This document shows positions 7,156 to 16,634 of a stretch of 64,000 bases of DNA, piece by piece. The DNA is taken from the NCBI GenBank assembly GCA_039821555.1, contig JBCBNX010000009.1, positions 1 to 64,000 on the forward strand, given 5' to 3'. Each line of letters begins with the position of its first letter. Position 1 is the first letter of the stretch. The stretch is from Bacteroidota bacterium (GTDB lineage Bacteria; Bacteroidota; Rhodothermia; Rhodothermales; Rubricoccaceae). The translations under genes and the position numbers were made by a program. The notes beneath the pieces were generated by a model. It was not told the origin of the DNA. It ran no database searches and was given only the letters and a program-made list of their open reading frames with translations.

Positions 7156-9759
7156 ATGAAGCGCCTCGTCGTCGTCGAATCGCCGACCAAAGCCCGCACC
7201 ATCCGCAAGTTTCTCCCGGCCGACGCCTACCAGATCGAGGCGTGCATGGGGCACGTGCGCGATCTCCCCTCGTCGGCGGCGGAGATCCCGGAGTCGGTCA
7301 AAAAGGAGAAGTGGAGCCGCCTTGGCGTGAACGTCAACGACGGCTTCACCCCGCTCTACATCGTCCCGCCGGAGAAGAAAAAGGTTGTCCGCGAGCTCAA
7401 GAAAGCGCTCAAGGACGCCGATGAGCTCTACGTCGCGACGGACGAGGATCGCGAGGGCGAGTCGATCGGCTGGCACCTGCTGCAGGTCCTGGAGCCGAAG
7501 GTACCCGTGCGCCGCATGGTCTTCCACGAGATCACCCGCGAAGCCATCGAGCGCGCCGTGGAGGAAACGCGCGAGATCGACCACCGGCTGGTGGACGCGC
7601 AGGAGACGCGCCGCATCCTCGACCGCCTCGTCGGCTACACGATCTCGCCGCTGCTCTGGAAGAAGATCCGTCCGAAGCTCTCGGCAGGCCGCGTGCAATC
7701 GGTCGCCGTGCGCATGCTGGTCGGGCGCGAGCAGGAGCGCCTCGACTTCATCCCGGCGGGCTACTGGGACCTGAAGGCGACGCTGGCGCAAGCCAACAAG
7801 AATGGTGATAGCCAGGCCTTCGAGGCGAAGATGACGCACCTCGGCGAGGAGCGCCTTGCCACCAGCCGCGACTTCGACGAGAACACCGGCAAGCTTAAGG
7901 ACGGCACCGACGGCGTCCTCGTCCTCAAGGAGGCCGATGCCCGTCGCCTCGCCCAGACGCTGCCCGGTGCCGACTGGCGCGTCGCCGAGGTCGAGACGAA
8001 GGAGCGCACGCGCAAGCCCGCTGCACCGTTCATCACCTCGACGCTCCAGCAGGAGGCCAACCGCAAGCTCGGCCTCAGCGCCCGCCGCACGATGCAGATC
8101 GCGCAGGCGCTCTACGAGCAGGGCCACATCACCTACATGCGTACCGACAGCCCGACGCTCTCCGGCGAGGCCATCGGTGCGGCGCGCTCAGCCGTCGAGA
8201 AGCGCTACGGCAAGAACTACCTCAGTCCGAGCCCGCGGCAGTACGGCGGCAAGGTGCGCAACGCGCAGGAGGCGCACGAGGCGATCCGTCCTGCTGGCAC
8301 GGCCATGAAGACACAGCGCGAGCTCGGCCTCACAGGCCTCGACGGCAAGCTCTACGACCTCATCTGGAAGCGCACCGTCGCCAGCCAGATGGCCAACGCG
8401 AAGCTACTCGCCACCCGCGCCACCATTACAGCTGAAATGGGCACGGCCACCGCGGGCGACGAGGTCGCGACATTCCGCGCCAACGGCCAGACGGTGTCGT
8501 TCCCCGGCTTCTTCCGCGCCTACGTGGAGGGCTCCGACGACCCCAACGCGGCGCTCGACGACCGCGACAACCCGCTGCCTGAACTCAGCCAGGGCGACAC
8601 GCCCGCGTGCCAGGAGGTCGAGCCGCTCGGCCACGAGACGCGCCCGCCCGCCCGCTTCACGGACGCGACCATCGTCCGCGCGCTCGAATCGGAGGGCATC
8701 GGCCGCCCGTCGACGTACGCCTCGATCATCGACACGATTATCAACCGCGGCTACGTCCGCCGCCAGGGCAACCAACTCCTCCCGACGTTCACGGCGTTCG
8801 CCACGAACAACCTGCTGGAGCAGCACTTCAGCCGCCTCGTGGACAGCGAGTTCACCGCGCGCCTCGAAAACGCCCTCGACGACATCGCCGACGGCGATGC
8901 CAAGGCGCGGCCCTACCTCGACGACTTCTACCACGGCGACGACGGCCTCGAAGCCCGCGTCACGGACGGCCTCGACAAGGTCGACGCGCGCGGCGTCTCG
9001 ACACTGGAGCACTTCAAGTGGACGCCGTTCCTCGTGCGCGTCGGCAAGTACGGCCCCTATGCCGAGGGCGAGATCGACGGCGAGACGCAGACAGCGTCGC
9101 TCCCCAACGACGTGGCCCCTGCCGACGTGACGCGCGAGGCGCTCGAAACGCTCGTCCGCGAGTCGAACAGCGAGCAGATGCTCGGCATCCACCCGGACGC
9201 CGACCAGCCCGTCTTCCTCAAGTCCGGCCCCTACGGCCCCTACGTCCAGCTCGGCGACGACGAGCAGGAGGGCAAGCCGAAGCGCACCTCGCTCCCGAAG
9301 GGCCTGGAGCGCCGCGACGTGACGTTCGAGATCGCACAGAGCCTGCTGGAGCTTCCCAAGACGCTCGGTACGCACCCGACGGACGGCGCCGACATCAAGG
9401 CCAACATCGGGCGCTACGGCCCCTACGTGCAGCACCACCGCACCTTTGCCTCGCTCAAGAAGGAGGACGACATCCTCAACATCGAGTTGCCGCGTGCGCT
9501 GGAACTGCTCGCCGAGAAGACGAAGAAGAACGAGCCGCTGCGCACCCTCGGCGCACACCCGGAGTCGGGCGAGCCGATTGGCGTCTACGAGGGCCGCTAC
9601 GGCCCCTACGTGAAGCACAAGCGTATCAACGCCACGCTTCCCAAAGGCACCGCCATCGACGAGGTGACGCTGGAGCAGGCTGTCGTGCTCATCAACGAGA
9701 AGGCCGCGAAGAAGGGCAAGAAGAAAGGCGGGCGCAAGAAGAAGGCGAAGGCATCGTAA
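7156..9759 (+). CDS. topA: DNA topoisomerase I
   Basis: The 867-residue type IA topoisomerase begins with a Toprim domain (VVESPTKARTIRKFL, then DEDREGESIGWHL). The active-site Tyr is about residue 327 in THE motif YMRTDSP. The C-terminus has no Cys4 zinc fingers. It carries several topoisomerase C-terminal repeats built around GxYGPYV (for example KYGPYAEG, GPYGPYVQ, RYGPYVKHKR) and ends in a Lys-rich tail. The enzyme relaxes negative supercoils by single-strand passage. The ATG at 7156 puts the Toprim motif at the very N-terminus, as is usual. Confidence 0.97.
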   Translation: MKRLVVVESPTKARTIRKFLPADAYQIEACMGHVRDLPSSAAEIPESVKKEKWSRLGVNVNDGFTPLYIVPPEKKKVVRELKKALKDADELYVATDEDREGESIGWHLLQVLEPKVPVRRMVFHEITREAIERAVEETREIDHRLVDAQETRRILDRLVGYTISPLLWKKIRPKLSAGRVQSVAVRMLVGREQERLDFIPAGYWDLKATLAQANKNGDSQAFEAKMTHLGEERLATSRDFDENTGKLKDGTDGVLVLKEADARRLAQTLPGADWRVAEVETKERTRKPAAPFITSTLQQEANRKLGLSARRTMQIAQALYEQGHITYMRTDSPTLSGEAIGAARSAVEKRYGKNYLSPSPRQYGGKVRNAQEAHEAIRPAGTAMKTQRELGLTGLDGKLYDLIWKRTVASQMANAKLLATRATITAEMGTATAGDEVATFRANGQTVSFPGFFRAYVEGSDDPNAALDDRDNPLPELSQGDTPACQEVEPLGHETRPPARFTDATIVRALESEGIGRPSTYASIIDTIINRGYVRRQGNQLLPTFTAFATNNLLEQHFSRLVDSEFTARLENALDDIADGDAKARPYLDDFYHGDDGLEARVTDGLDKVDARGVSTLEHFKWTPFLVRVGKYGPYAEGEIDGETQTASLPNDVAPADVTREALETLVRESNSEQMLGIHPDADQPVFLKSGPYGPYVQLGDDEQEGKPKRTSLPKGLERRDVTFEIAQSLLELPKTLGTHPTDGADIKANIGRYGPYVQHHRTFASLKKEDDILNIELPRALELLAEKTKKNEPLRTLGAHPESGEPIGVYEGRYGPYVKHKRINATLPKGTAIDEVTLEQAVVLINEKAAKKGKKKGGRKKKAKAS

Positions 9760-9795
9760 GGTGTGGACGTGTGAACGCGTGCAGGTGTGAACGTG
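9759..9795 (+). repeat. GTGTGGACG-type degenerate repeat, copy b
   Basis: It begins at the topA stop codon and reads as GTGTGGACGT, GTGAACGCGT, GCAGGTGTGAACGT units. It shares its vocabulary with copies at 1721, 14852, 23791 and 23843-23882. It has no T-run and is not a recognisable terminator. Confidence 0.55.
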
Positions 9796-9822
9796 GAGCG
9801 CTTCGCAACACACTCGCACCTC

Positions 9823-9853
9823 GCGTCATCCTGAACTTGATTCAAGATCCTCT
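9823..9853 (+). repeat. short palindromic intergenic repeat (CTTGA-T-TCAAG type)
   Basis: The sequence GCGTCATCCTGAACTTGA followed by TTCAAGATCC contains the inverted repeat CTTGA-T-TCAAG at 9836-9846, extendable outward with one mismatch to GA/TC. From general familiarity it resembles a CGTCATCCTGAxxT-type intergenic repeat present in many bacterial genomes. Only one copy was found in this window. It ends 3 bp before the next ATG. Confidence 0.5.
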
Positions 9854-9856
9854 CGC

Positions 9857-10234
9857 ATGGACCCACGCGCCTCTGCCACGCTCAAACAGCTCCTGCTTAG
9901 GATCCCTGCCATCGGCGGAGCCATCGGCACGGGCCACCGAGACGGACTGTGGTGGGTCAAATTTCGAATCGACCTTCAACACCCGCTGGCCTGGCGCGTC
10001 GTCCAGGAACTTGCGTGGGTGCTGAACTATCTCTCGCTTCGGGAGCGACTCCCAACGGTGTTCACGCCCGTGTCGCCCGCGCCGTACCTCAACGGTGGAC
10101 CCGATGACTACCTGTCGTGGATTGTTGAGGCCAAGGACGCGTCCTTCCGACCTGGTACCTGCGCGAAGTGGCTCGAAGGACGCCTTCCTCAGCCCGTTGA
10201 GGACGAGGCAGCATGGCAGAGCGAGCAGGATTGA
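9857..10234 (+). CDS. conserved hypothetical protein
   Basis: The 125-residue soluble protein reads ...LLRIPAIGGAIGTGHRDG then WWVKFRIDLQHPLAWRVVQ and ends in an acidic stretch (PVEDEAAWQ). It has no signal peptide or membrane segment. The well-formed, Trp-rich composition argues for a real gene, and it ends 15 bp before the convergent ppdK. The ATG follows directly after a palindromic repeat. I cannot assign a function. Confidence 0.65.
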   Translation: MDPRASATLKQLLLRIPAIGGAIGTGHRDGLWWVKFRIDLQHPLAWRVVQELAWVLNYLSLRERLPTVFTPVSPAPYLNGGPDDYLSWIVEAKDASFRPGTCAKWLEGRLPQPVEDEAAWQSEQD

Positions 10235-10248
10235 TCTGCCTCTGATTC

Positions 10249-13023
10249 CTACGAGGCGAGCGCGGCCTGCGCTGAGGCAAGCCGAGCGATGGGGATACGG
10301 AACGGGGAGCACGAGACGTAGTCGAGGCCGACCGCGTGGCAGAACGCCACCGAGGCGGGGTCGCCACCGTGCTCGCCACAGAGGCCCACCTTGAGGCCTG
10401 GCTTCGTTGCGCGGCCCGATGTGGTCGCCATCGAGACGAGTTGGCCGACGCCCTCGCGGTCGAGCGTCTGGAACGGGTCGGCGGGCAGCACCTTGCGGTC
10501 GAGGTAGGCGGGGATGAACGTGCCTGCGTCGTCGCGGCTGTAGCCGTAGGTCATCTGCGTGAGGTCGTTGGTGCCGAACGAGAAGAAGTCGGCCTCGGCG
10601 GCGATGGCCCCCGCCGTGAGCGCCGCGCGTGGGATCTCGATCATCGTCCCGACGAGGTAGGCGACCTCGGCCCCGCGCTCGGCGAAGACCTCCGCTGCCA
10701 CGCGCTCCACGACGGCGCGCTGGTCGGCGAGCTCGGCGACTGTCCCGACGAGCGGCACCATCACCTCGGGCTGCACATCGACGCCCTCGGCCTGCACCTC
10801 CACGGCGGCCTCGAAGAGGGCGCGGGCCTGCATCGCCGTAATGCCCGGGTTCGTGATCCCAAGGCGGCAGCCGCGGTGACCGAGCATCGGGTTGACCTCG
10901 GCGAGCCGTGCCACGGCGGCCTGCACCTGCTCGATGGGCACGCCGAGGCGGTTGGCGGTCTCCTGCTGGCTCTCGGGCGTGTGCGGGACGAACTCGTGCA
11001 GCGGCGGGTCGAGAAGGCGGATGGTGACGGGGAAGCCGTCCATGGCGCGGAAGATGTCCGCGAAGTCGGCACGTTGGAACGGGAGCAGGCGGTCGAGCGC
11101 GGCAGCGCGGGCGGCGTCGGTGTCGGCGAGGATCATCTCGCGCATGGCCCCGATCCGGTCGTCACCGAAGAACATGTGTTCGGTGCGACACAGGCCGATC
11201 CCGGCGGCCCCGAACGCGCGGGCCTGGGCGGCGTCGGCAGGCGTGTCGGCGTTGGCGCGGACGCCGAGCGTGCGGGCGGCGTCCACCCAACCCATGAACG
11301 TCTCGAAGTCGCCCGTCAGCTCGGGCTCGACGAGCGCTTCCTGACCGAGGATGACCTCGCCGGTGGAGCCGTTGATCGAGAGCCAGTCGCCCGCCTCCAC
11401 GACCGTGTCACCCACGGTAAAGCGGCCCGCCACCTCGTCGACGACGAGCGCGCCGCAGCCGGAGACGCAGGGCGTCCCCCAGCCTCGCGCCACCACGGCG
11501 GCATGACTCGTCATCCCGCCGCGCGCTGTCAGGATGCCCTGGGCGGCGTCCATCCCACCCACGTCCTCCGGGCTCGTCTCAACGCGCACGAGGAGCACGC
11601 GCTCGCCCGCGTCACGCTGTCGCTCGGCCTCGTCCGCCGTGAACACGACGCGCCCGACGGCCGCCCCTGGCGAGGCCGGCAAGCCCGTGGCGATCACGCG
11701 GCCGGCATAGCGATCAGCGTCAGCGAACTGTGGGTGCAGGAGTTGGTCGATGTGGTGCGGCTGCACGAGCGAGCGCACGGCGGTCGGCGGGTCGGCGAGA
11801 CCCTCCCGCACGAAGTCGACGGCGATCTTGAGCGCGGCGGGGCCGGTGCGCTTGCCGTTGCGCGTCTGGAGGAGGAAGAGGTGTCCGTCCTGGACCGTGA
11901 ACTCGACGTCCTGCATGTCGGCGTTGTGCGCTTCGAGACGGCGCGCGGCGTCCACGAGTTGAGCGTACACGCCGGGGAATGCTTCTTCCATCTCGGCGAT
12001 GGCGCGCGGCGTGCGGAGGCCGCCGACCACGTCCTCGCCCTGGGCGTTGGCGAGGAACTCGCCGAAGAGGGCGGCCTCACCCGTGGCTGGGTTGCGCGTG
12101 AAGAGGACGCCCGTGCCGCTCGTCGGGCCGGTGTTGCCAAAGACCATCGCCTGGACGGTCACGGCGGTGCCGACGAGGTCTTGCATCCGGTTGATGCGGC
12201 GGAATTTGACGGCGCGGTCGTTATTCCACGAGGCGAAGACCGCGTTGATGGCGAGGCGCAGCTGGACGCGCGGGTCGGTCGGGAACGGTGCACCCGCGTG
12301 GGTTTCGTAGACGGCCTTGTAGCGCGCGACGAGGGTGCGGAGGTCGGCGGCGGTGAGGTCGAGGTCGGACGTGACGCCGCGCTCGGCCTTGAGCGCCGCG
12401 AGCGCCGCCTCGAAGTGGTGGTGCGGGACGCCTGTGACCACATCGCCAAACATGTCGATGAAGCGACGGTAGGCGTCGTAGGCGAACCGCTCGTTGCCCG
12501 TAGTCCGGGCGAGCCGCTCGGTGACGGCGTCGTTCAAGCCGAGGTTGAGCACCGTGTCCATCATGCCGGGCATCGACTGCGCGGCCCCGCTGCGTACGGA
12601 GAGCAGGAGCGGAGCCTCTGTGTTGGTGGCCGCCGTCGCGGGTGCTCCATCGCCGCCGACCTCAGTCGCGTCTTCAGCCTCGCCGAACTGTGCGCCCAGG
12701 ATCGCCTCAATGTGACGCAAGCCTGCGTCCACCTCCTCGGCGAGCCCGTCGGGCCACGCGCCCTCGTGGTCGATGGTGTATTGGCAACAGACGGTGCTGA
12801 TCGTGAAACCGGGGGGCACCGGCAGGCCGATGCGACTCATCTCGGCGAGGCTCGCGCCCTTGCCGCCGAGGAGCGGCTTGAGGCTCAGGTCGCCGTCGGC
12901 CTCGCCCGCGCCGAAGCGGTAGACGAGGCGGCCAGAGAGGTTGGCGACGGGTGCGCTCGTGTCGGAAGCAGAAACAGCGGGAGGGGCACCGTTCGAGGAA
13001 CGGCGGTCGGGCGCGGCAGACAT
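10249..13023 (-). CDS. ppdK: pyruvate, phosphate dikinase
   Basis: About 924 residues, close to the usual 870-900. The N-terminal ATP-grasp/PEP-synthase domain begins with [21 protein letters not shown]. The central phosphohistidine domain contains [21 protein letters not shown] with the catalytic His. The C-terminal TIM-barrel PEP/pyruvate domain has LCRTEHMFF and [11 protein letters not shown]. The enzyme interconverts pyruvate, ATP and phosphate with PEP, AMP and pyrophosphate, for gluconeogenesis or pyrophosphate-linked glycolysis. The ATG at 13021-13023 was chosen; an upstream in-frame start at 13101 would add a low-complexity Ser/Pro extension. Confidence 0.96.
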   Translation of the reverse strand: MSAAPDRRSSNGAPPAVSASDTSAPVANLSGRLVYRFGAGEADGDLSLKPLLGGKGASLAEMSRIGLPVPPGFTISTVCCQYTIDHEGAWPDGLAEEVDAGLRHIEAILGAQFGEAEDATEVGGDGAPATAATNTEAPLLLSVRSGAAQSMPGMMDTVLNLGLNDAVTERLARTTGNERFAYDAYRRFIDMFGDVVTGVPHHHFEAALAALKAERGVTSDLDLTAADLRTLVARYKAVYETHAGAPFPTDPRVQLRLAINAVFASWNNDRAVKFRRINRMQDLVGTAVTVQAMVFGNTGPTSGTGVLFTRNPATGEAALFGEFLANAQGEDVVGGLRTPRAIAEMEEAFPGVYAQLVDAARRLEAHNADMQDVEFTVQDGHLFLLQTRNGKRTGPAALKIAVDFVREGLADPPTAVRSLVQPHHIDQLLHPQFADADRYAGRVIATGLPASPGAAVGRVVFTADEAERQRDAGERVLLVRVETSPEDVGGMDAAQGILTARGGMTSHAAVVARGWGTPCVSGCGALVVDEVAGRFTVGDTVVEAGDWLSINGSTGEVILGQEALVEPELTGDFETFMGWVDAARTLGVRANADTPADAAQARAFGAAGIGLCRTEHMFFGDDRIGAMREMILADTDAARAAALDRLLPFQRADFADIFRAMDGFPVTIRLLDPPLHEFVPHTPESQQETANRLGVPIEQVQAAVARLAEVNPMLGHRGCRLGITNPGITAMQARALFEAAVEVQAEGVDVQPEVMVPLVGTVAELADQRAVVERVAAEVFAERGAEVAYLVGTMIEIPRAALTAGAIAAEADFFSFGTNDLTQMTYGYSRDDAGTFIPAYLDRKVLPADPFQTLDREGVGQLVSMATTSGRATKPGLKVGLCGEHGGDPASVAFCHAVGLDYVSCSPFRIPIARLASAQAALAS

Positions 13024-13169
13024 GCGGCTGGAGGGGCTGGGAGGGACGGGCAGATCAGCGCAGGAAGCGCTTCCGAGAGAGGCACCGTGGCTACGGGGCA
13101 CACCGACGCGGGATCCGAGTCCTCAAACCTTCACCCTTCCTCCGAAACGTTCATCTACCACAGGCGATG

Positions 13170-14177
13170 CTACCGTCCCCGGTCCTCGCCACTGCGGAGC
13201 GATGCGAGGATGTTGAGGTAGCTGCCGTAGCGCTCCAGCGTGACGGTGCCCTCATCCACAGCCGCCGTGACCGCGCAGCCAGGCTCGTGGTCGTGCGTGC
13301 AGTTGGGGAAGCGGCAGTCCTGGATGAGCGGGCGCATCTCCACAAAGTAGCCGCCGAGTTCAGGGGGCGTCATGTCCCAGAGGCCGAACTCGCGGATGCC
13401 GGGCGTGTCGACAACGTAGCCCCCGGCCGCGAGCGGGTAGAGCGTGTAGAATGTCGTCGTGTGCTTGCCCTTCTGCGTCTTCTGGCTCACCTCGCCCGTC
13501 CGCAGGTCAAGCGCGGGGTCCACGGCATTGAGCAGCGACGACTTGCCGACGCCGGACGGCCCTGCGACCACGCTCGTTCGGTCGGTGAGCGCGTCGCGAA
13601 ACTCGTCGACGCCGATGCCGAGTTCGGCGCTCGTGAGGAGGACCGGGTAGCCGAGGCTCTCATAGAGCGATATCCAGAACCCGATGGCCTCTTCGGCCTT
13701 CTTGTGGCCCACCATCAGGTCGGCCTTGTTGATGACGACGCCCGCCTCCACGCCGTACGCCTCGGCCATGACGAGCACGCGGTCGACGAAGCCGCTGTTG
13801 AACTTCGGCGCGAACACCGACTGCACGCACCACGCCGCATCGACGTTGGCGACGAGGACGTGCTCGCGGCTGTGGCGACGGCCGGCAGCGCGGCGCGAGA
13901 GCTTCGTCGTGCGTGGGCGAATGTCGGTGATGAGCGCCGTGCCGTCGTCTTCGAGCCGGATCTCCACGTGGTCGCCGACGGCCACCGGGTTGGTCTCGTC
14001 GATCTCCTCGGCGATGAGCCGGAACTTGCCCCGCGCCCGCGCCTGGATGCGCTCGCCGTCGGGCAGCAGCACATCGTACCAGCTCCCCGTCGAGCGCGCG
14101 ACGACGCCCTCCGCGGTGGACGGTGCCTCGGGGGCAGCCTCGGGGGCGGGGTCAGCTTCGGGACTGAGATCGGACAT
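13170..14177 (-). CDS. rsgA: ribosome small subunit-dependent GTPase A
   Basis: The 335-residue protein has an N-terminal OB-fold (GERIQARARGKFR...VAVGDHVEI). A circularly permuted GTPase follows, with motifs in the order G4 (NKADL), G1 (GPSGVGKSSLLN) and G3 (DTPGIREF). The C-terminal zinc knuckle is CRFPNCTHDHEPGC. RsgA is a late 30S assembly factor whose GTPase is stimulated by the ribosome. The start is the ATG at 14175-14177 (MSDLSPEAD); the open frame upstream to 14930 is a shadow of two small plus-strand genes. An acidic Pro/Ala-rich N-terminal tail precedes the OB fold. Confidence 0.95.
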   Translation of the reverse strand: MSDLSPEADPAPEAAPEAPSTAEGVVARSTGSWYDVLLPDGERIQARARGKFRLIAEEIDETNPVAVGDHVEIRLEDDGTALITDIRPRTTKLSRRAAGRRHSREHVLVANVDAAWCVQSVFAPKFNSGFVDRVLVMAEAYGVEAGVVINKADLMVGHKKAEEAIGFWISLYESLGYPVLLTSAELGIGVDEFRDALTDRTSVVAGPSGVGKSSLLNAVDPALDLRTGEVSQKTQKGKHTTTFYTLYPLAAGGYVVDTPGIREFGLWDMTPPELGGYFVEMRPLIQDCRFPNCTHDHEPGCAVTAAVDEGTVTLERYGSYLNILASLRSGEDRGR

Positions 14178-14361
14178 GGAGGAGTGTGGGGCGGTGTTAC
14201 CGTGTTGCGGTGGGCCTACGAATGCACCGCCCCACCGCGTAACTGCTGCACCGCCGCACTCTCTGAAACACAGGGGGCCTCTGAAACACAGCGGGGCAGT
14301 CTTCTCGTACAGGCAGCGGTCCGGTTTCGATCCATGCCCTCCCACTTGAACCTCAGCGACC

Positions 14362-14595
14362 ATGCCTTCCGATAAGTCTGGCAGCACCGACTCGCCCTTC
14401 GCCGACGTCCGCGCCGCCTTCGACAAGCTCGCCACCGCCGACAAGACCGCGTTCATCGTCGAGGCCACCGTCGGCACGATCTCCAGCGCCATCGAGGAGA
14501 CGAGCCAGCGCGTCACCGACTGGTTCGACGCGATGGACCCGGAGAAGCCGGCTGGCGCTGACAAGGGCACGAAGAACACCGACGACACGAAGTAG
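14362..14595 (+). CDS. small hypothetical protein, 77 aa
   Basis: The sequence begins MPSDKSGSTDSPFADVRAAF and is predicted helical in the middle (KTAFIVEATVGTISSAIEET) with charged ends. The ATG is preceded by a purine-containing stretch. The stop lies 5 bp before the GTG of the next small gene, and the pair faces away from rsgA, so they are likely co-transcribed. I recognise no family. The amphipathic middle could associate with a membrane or partner protein, but this is speculation. Confidence 0.6.
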   Translation: MPSDKSGSTDSPFADVRAAFDKLATADKTAFIVEATVGTISSAIEETSQRVTDWFDAMDPEKPAGADKGTKNTDDTK

Positions 14596-14600
14596 CCGCC

Positions 14601-14849
14601 GTGTCCGAGCCGAATTGGGTCGAGCGCTTCGAGCGCGCCGGACCCGTGGGGCGTGTCAAGCTCCTCGGCGGGGGTGCCGTGCGTCTGCTCGCCCTCGGTA
14701 TCGAGCGCGTCCTCGACCGCACCGCCGAGACGATCGCGCTCGCAGAGCAGAACGTCCGCAAGGAACTCGACCCGAACATCTCCGACGCCACGATTCTGGA
14801 GGAGCAGGACGAGTCGGAGCGGAGAGACAGCGACGAGGCGAAGGGGTGA
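14601..14849 (+). CDS. small hypothetical protein, 82 aa
   Basis: It starts at GTG (VSEPNWVERFERAGPVGRVK) and has a short hydrophobic helix (LLGGGAVRLLALGIERVL) followed by an acidic tail (LEEQDESERRDSDEAKG). It follows the 77-aa gene with a 5-bp gap, suggesting a two-gene operon. I recognise no function. Confidence 0.55.
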   Translation: MSEPNWVERFERAGPVGRVKLLGGGAVRLLALGIERVLDRTAETIALAEQNVRKELDPNISDATILEEQDESERRDSDEAKG

Positions 14850-14851
14850 AA

Positions 14852-14880
14852 GAGGTGTGGACGTGTGCAGGTATGAAGGT
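14852..14880 (+). repeat. GTGTGGACG-type degenerate repeat, copy c
   Basis: Directly after the 82-aa gene the sequence reads AGGTGTGGACGTGTGCAGGT then ATGAAGGTG. This is the closest match to the inverted copy at 23843-23882. It sits 17 bp before palindromic element 1. Confidence 0.5.
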
Positions 14881-14896
14881 GAGCCAGCCGGTTTGA

Positions 14897-15007
14897 CTCC
14901 CCCCGCTTGACGCGCCTGAACGGCGGTCAAGCTGTCCCCCTCACGCGTGAGGGGGACAGTTCGAGGAGCGTAGTTCGTCAGAACGGAGGCGACGAGAACG
15001 GGGGGAG
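14897..15007. repeat. multi-stem palindromic element, copy 1 (111 bp)
   Basis: The ends are a perfect 9-bp inverted repeat, CTCCCCCCG (14897-14905) and CGGGGGGAG (14999-15007). In the middle lies a perfect 28-bp palindrome at 14932-14959, beginning CTGTCCCCCTC and ending GAGGGGGACAG. The left arm has a smaller stem, CTTGAC/GTCAAG (14906-14931). The right arm starts TTC and ends GAA. It lies between convergent gene ends (14849 and 15092) and has no T-run. Copies 2 and 3 are at 21902-22003 and 60570-60681. Confidence 0.85.
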
Positions 15008-15091
15008 GCGCTTCGGCTAGAGGCTGTTCGCAGCGCGCCCTTGAAATTGAGGACAGTCTCCTACTTCATCCTTCGTCCTTCTGCCTTCCCC

Positions 15092-16513
15092 TCACGCCTC
15101 GCTTTCCTGTTCCAGCAGGCCGCGGACCACGCGGGCGGCGCCGGGCGGGAGCGCGGTGAAGCGGACCGTGATGAGGTCGCCCTCGCGGTCGATGACCTTG
15201 CCGTAGACCGTTTGGAGGCTCACAACCTCCGCGTCGTCGGGCGGCGGAAGGTAGAGTTGGAGGTTTTCGAGCAGCGTGAGCGCGTCCGGGTCGGCGGTGC
15301 GGAAGACGGCGGCGAGGCGTGAGAGCGCGACCAGTTCGGCGTCGGTGCGGTCGCCGGTGAGCATCACGCCGTCGATGCGGGCATACCCGAACGGCAGCGG
15401 CGCAGCAAGCGTGACGGGGTCGTCCTCGTCGGGGATGAGCGTGCAGTCGTAGGGGCCGCCCACGCCCACGGCGTCGCACACGGGGATCGGCTGCGGGAAG
15501 CCCTTCACCGAGACGCGCATCTCGCGGGCCACCTCGACCTCCGCTTCGGCCGCGTCGACCGTCGCTTGCGAGGCGAGCACCTGACCGCCGACCGTGTACG
15601 ACTCGATGCGCGCGGCCAGGTTGACGTGGCTCCCGACGACGCCGTACTTCGCGCGGCGCTCGGAGCCGATGTTGCCGACGATCACCTCGCCCGTGTGCAG
15701 CCCGATGCCCATGCGCAGCGGCGCGATGCCGAACGAAGCCAGCCGTTCGTTGACGCCGCCCATCGCGTTCTGCATTCCAATGGCGCAGGCGAGCGCCCGC
15801 CCGGCGTCGTCGTCGCGCTGCATGGGCGCGCCGAAGAGCACGAAGATGCCGTCGCCGATGAACTCGTTGATGGTGCCGTTGTGCGCGGTGATGACATCGG
15901 CCATTGCGCCGAGGTAGACGTTCAGGATCTCGACGACGCGCTCCGGCTCCAGCGCCTCGGCGAGCGCCGAGAAGCCGCGGATGTCGCTCATGAGGATCGT
16001 CACCTCGCGCCGTTCACCGCCCAGCCGCAGCGCCTCCGGATCGGCGAGGAGCGTCTCGACTACTTCGGGTGAGAGGTAGCGCCCAAACGTGGAGCGCGCC
16101 AGCCGCCCGCGCGCCTCGCGCTCCGCCTCCTCAATGGCCTTGTCGAGCGTGATCTCGAGGTCGCTCAGGTCGATGGGCTTCGGGAGGAAGTCGAACGCGC
16201 CGCGGTTCATCGCCGCGCGGATGTTCTCCATGTCGCCGTAGGCCGTCACCACGACGGGCCGGAGCGTGCGCTGCTCGGCCTTCGTGCGGAGGTGTTCGAG
16301 CAGCGTGAGCCCGTCCATGCGCGGCATGTTGAGGTCCACGAGCGCCACCTGGATCTCGGGCGTCTCGGCCATCACTTCCAGCGCCTCGACGCCGTCCTGC
16401 GCGAAGTGGAATTCGTAGTCGCCCTGCCGGATGCGGCGGCGGAACTTCTGGCGCACGAGCAGCGCGAGGTCCGGCTCGTCGTCGACGACGAGGATGTGGG
16501 TGGGCGTGGGCAC
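15092..16513 (-). CDS. response regulator with class III nucleotide cyclase output domain
   Basis: The 473-residue protein has a receiver domain at 1-125 (DDE at 11-13, phosphoacceptor Asp60 in [10 protein letters not shown], Lys112). A helical linker follows, then a class III cyclase catalytic domain at about 165-345. Metal-binding Asp177 (SDIRGF) and Asp221 (FIGDG) are present, as are transition-state residues Asn298 and Arg302. The two base-selecting positions, normally Lys and Asp in adenylate cyclases, read Glu217 (INEFIGD) and Ser295 (VVGSHVN). That pattern leans toward guanylate cyclase or altered specificity. The C-terminal 120 residues are not recognised. It is presumably controlled by a histidine kinase outside this locus. 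Confidence 0.88.
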   Translation of the reverse strand: MPTPTHILVVDDEPDLALLVRQKFRRRIRQGDYEFHFAQDGVEALEVMAETPEIQVALVDLNMPRMDGLTLLEHLRTKAEQRTLRPVVVTAYGDMENIRAAMNRGAFDFLPKPIDLSDLEITLDKAIEEAEREARGRLARSTFGRYLSPEVVETLLADPEALRLGGERREVTILMSDIRGFSALAEALEPERVVEILNVYLGAMADVITAHNGTINEFIGDGIFVLFGAPMQRDDDAGRALACAIGMQNAMGGVNERLASFGIAPLRMGIGLHTGEVIVGNIGSERRAKYGVVGSHVNLAARIESYTVGGQVLASQATVDAAEAEVEVAREMRVSVKGFPQPIPVCDAVGVGGPYDCTLIPDEDDPVTLAAPLPFGYARIDGVMLTGDRTDAELVALSRLAAVFRTADPDALTLLENLQLYLPPPDDAEVVSLQTVYGKVIDREGDLITVRFTALPPGAARVVRGLLEQESEA

Positions 16514-16588
16514 AGGGAGCGGGTCGGAGGTGAGAGGCGATGGAAGGTACCGCGCGCCTCTCTACGATGGTCCAGGCGGTGAGGTTTG

Positions 16589-16634
16589 GAAGGTCGAAGG
16601 TCGAAGGTCGAAGGTCGAAGGTCGAAGAAGCAAA
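16589..16634. repeat. GGTCGAA heptamer tandem array
   Basis: About six consecutive copies of GGTCGAA (written AAGGTCG in another phase) lie upstream of the cyclase gene. They end in GGTCGAAGAAGCAAA at 16620-16634. That exact 15-mer recurs at 33794-33808, between thiO and the SMP-30 gene, so the array looks like a dispersed repeat rather than chance. Confidence 0.75.

Noticed and set aside
8404..9819. 471-codon minus-strand open frame opposite topA
   Set aside because: Shadow of topA with no recognisable motif.
10336..13221. 961-codon plus-strand open frame opposite ppdK
   Set aside because: It is fully antisense to a gene with all PPDK catalytic motifs. Its composition (His/Arg/Glu/Val-rich, no motifs) is typical of a high-GC shadow frame.
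14932..14959. 28-bp palindrome considered as an intrinsic terminator
   Set aside because: No T-run on either strand, and the same core recurs within a larger repeated element.
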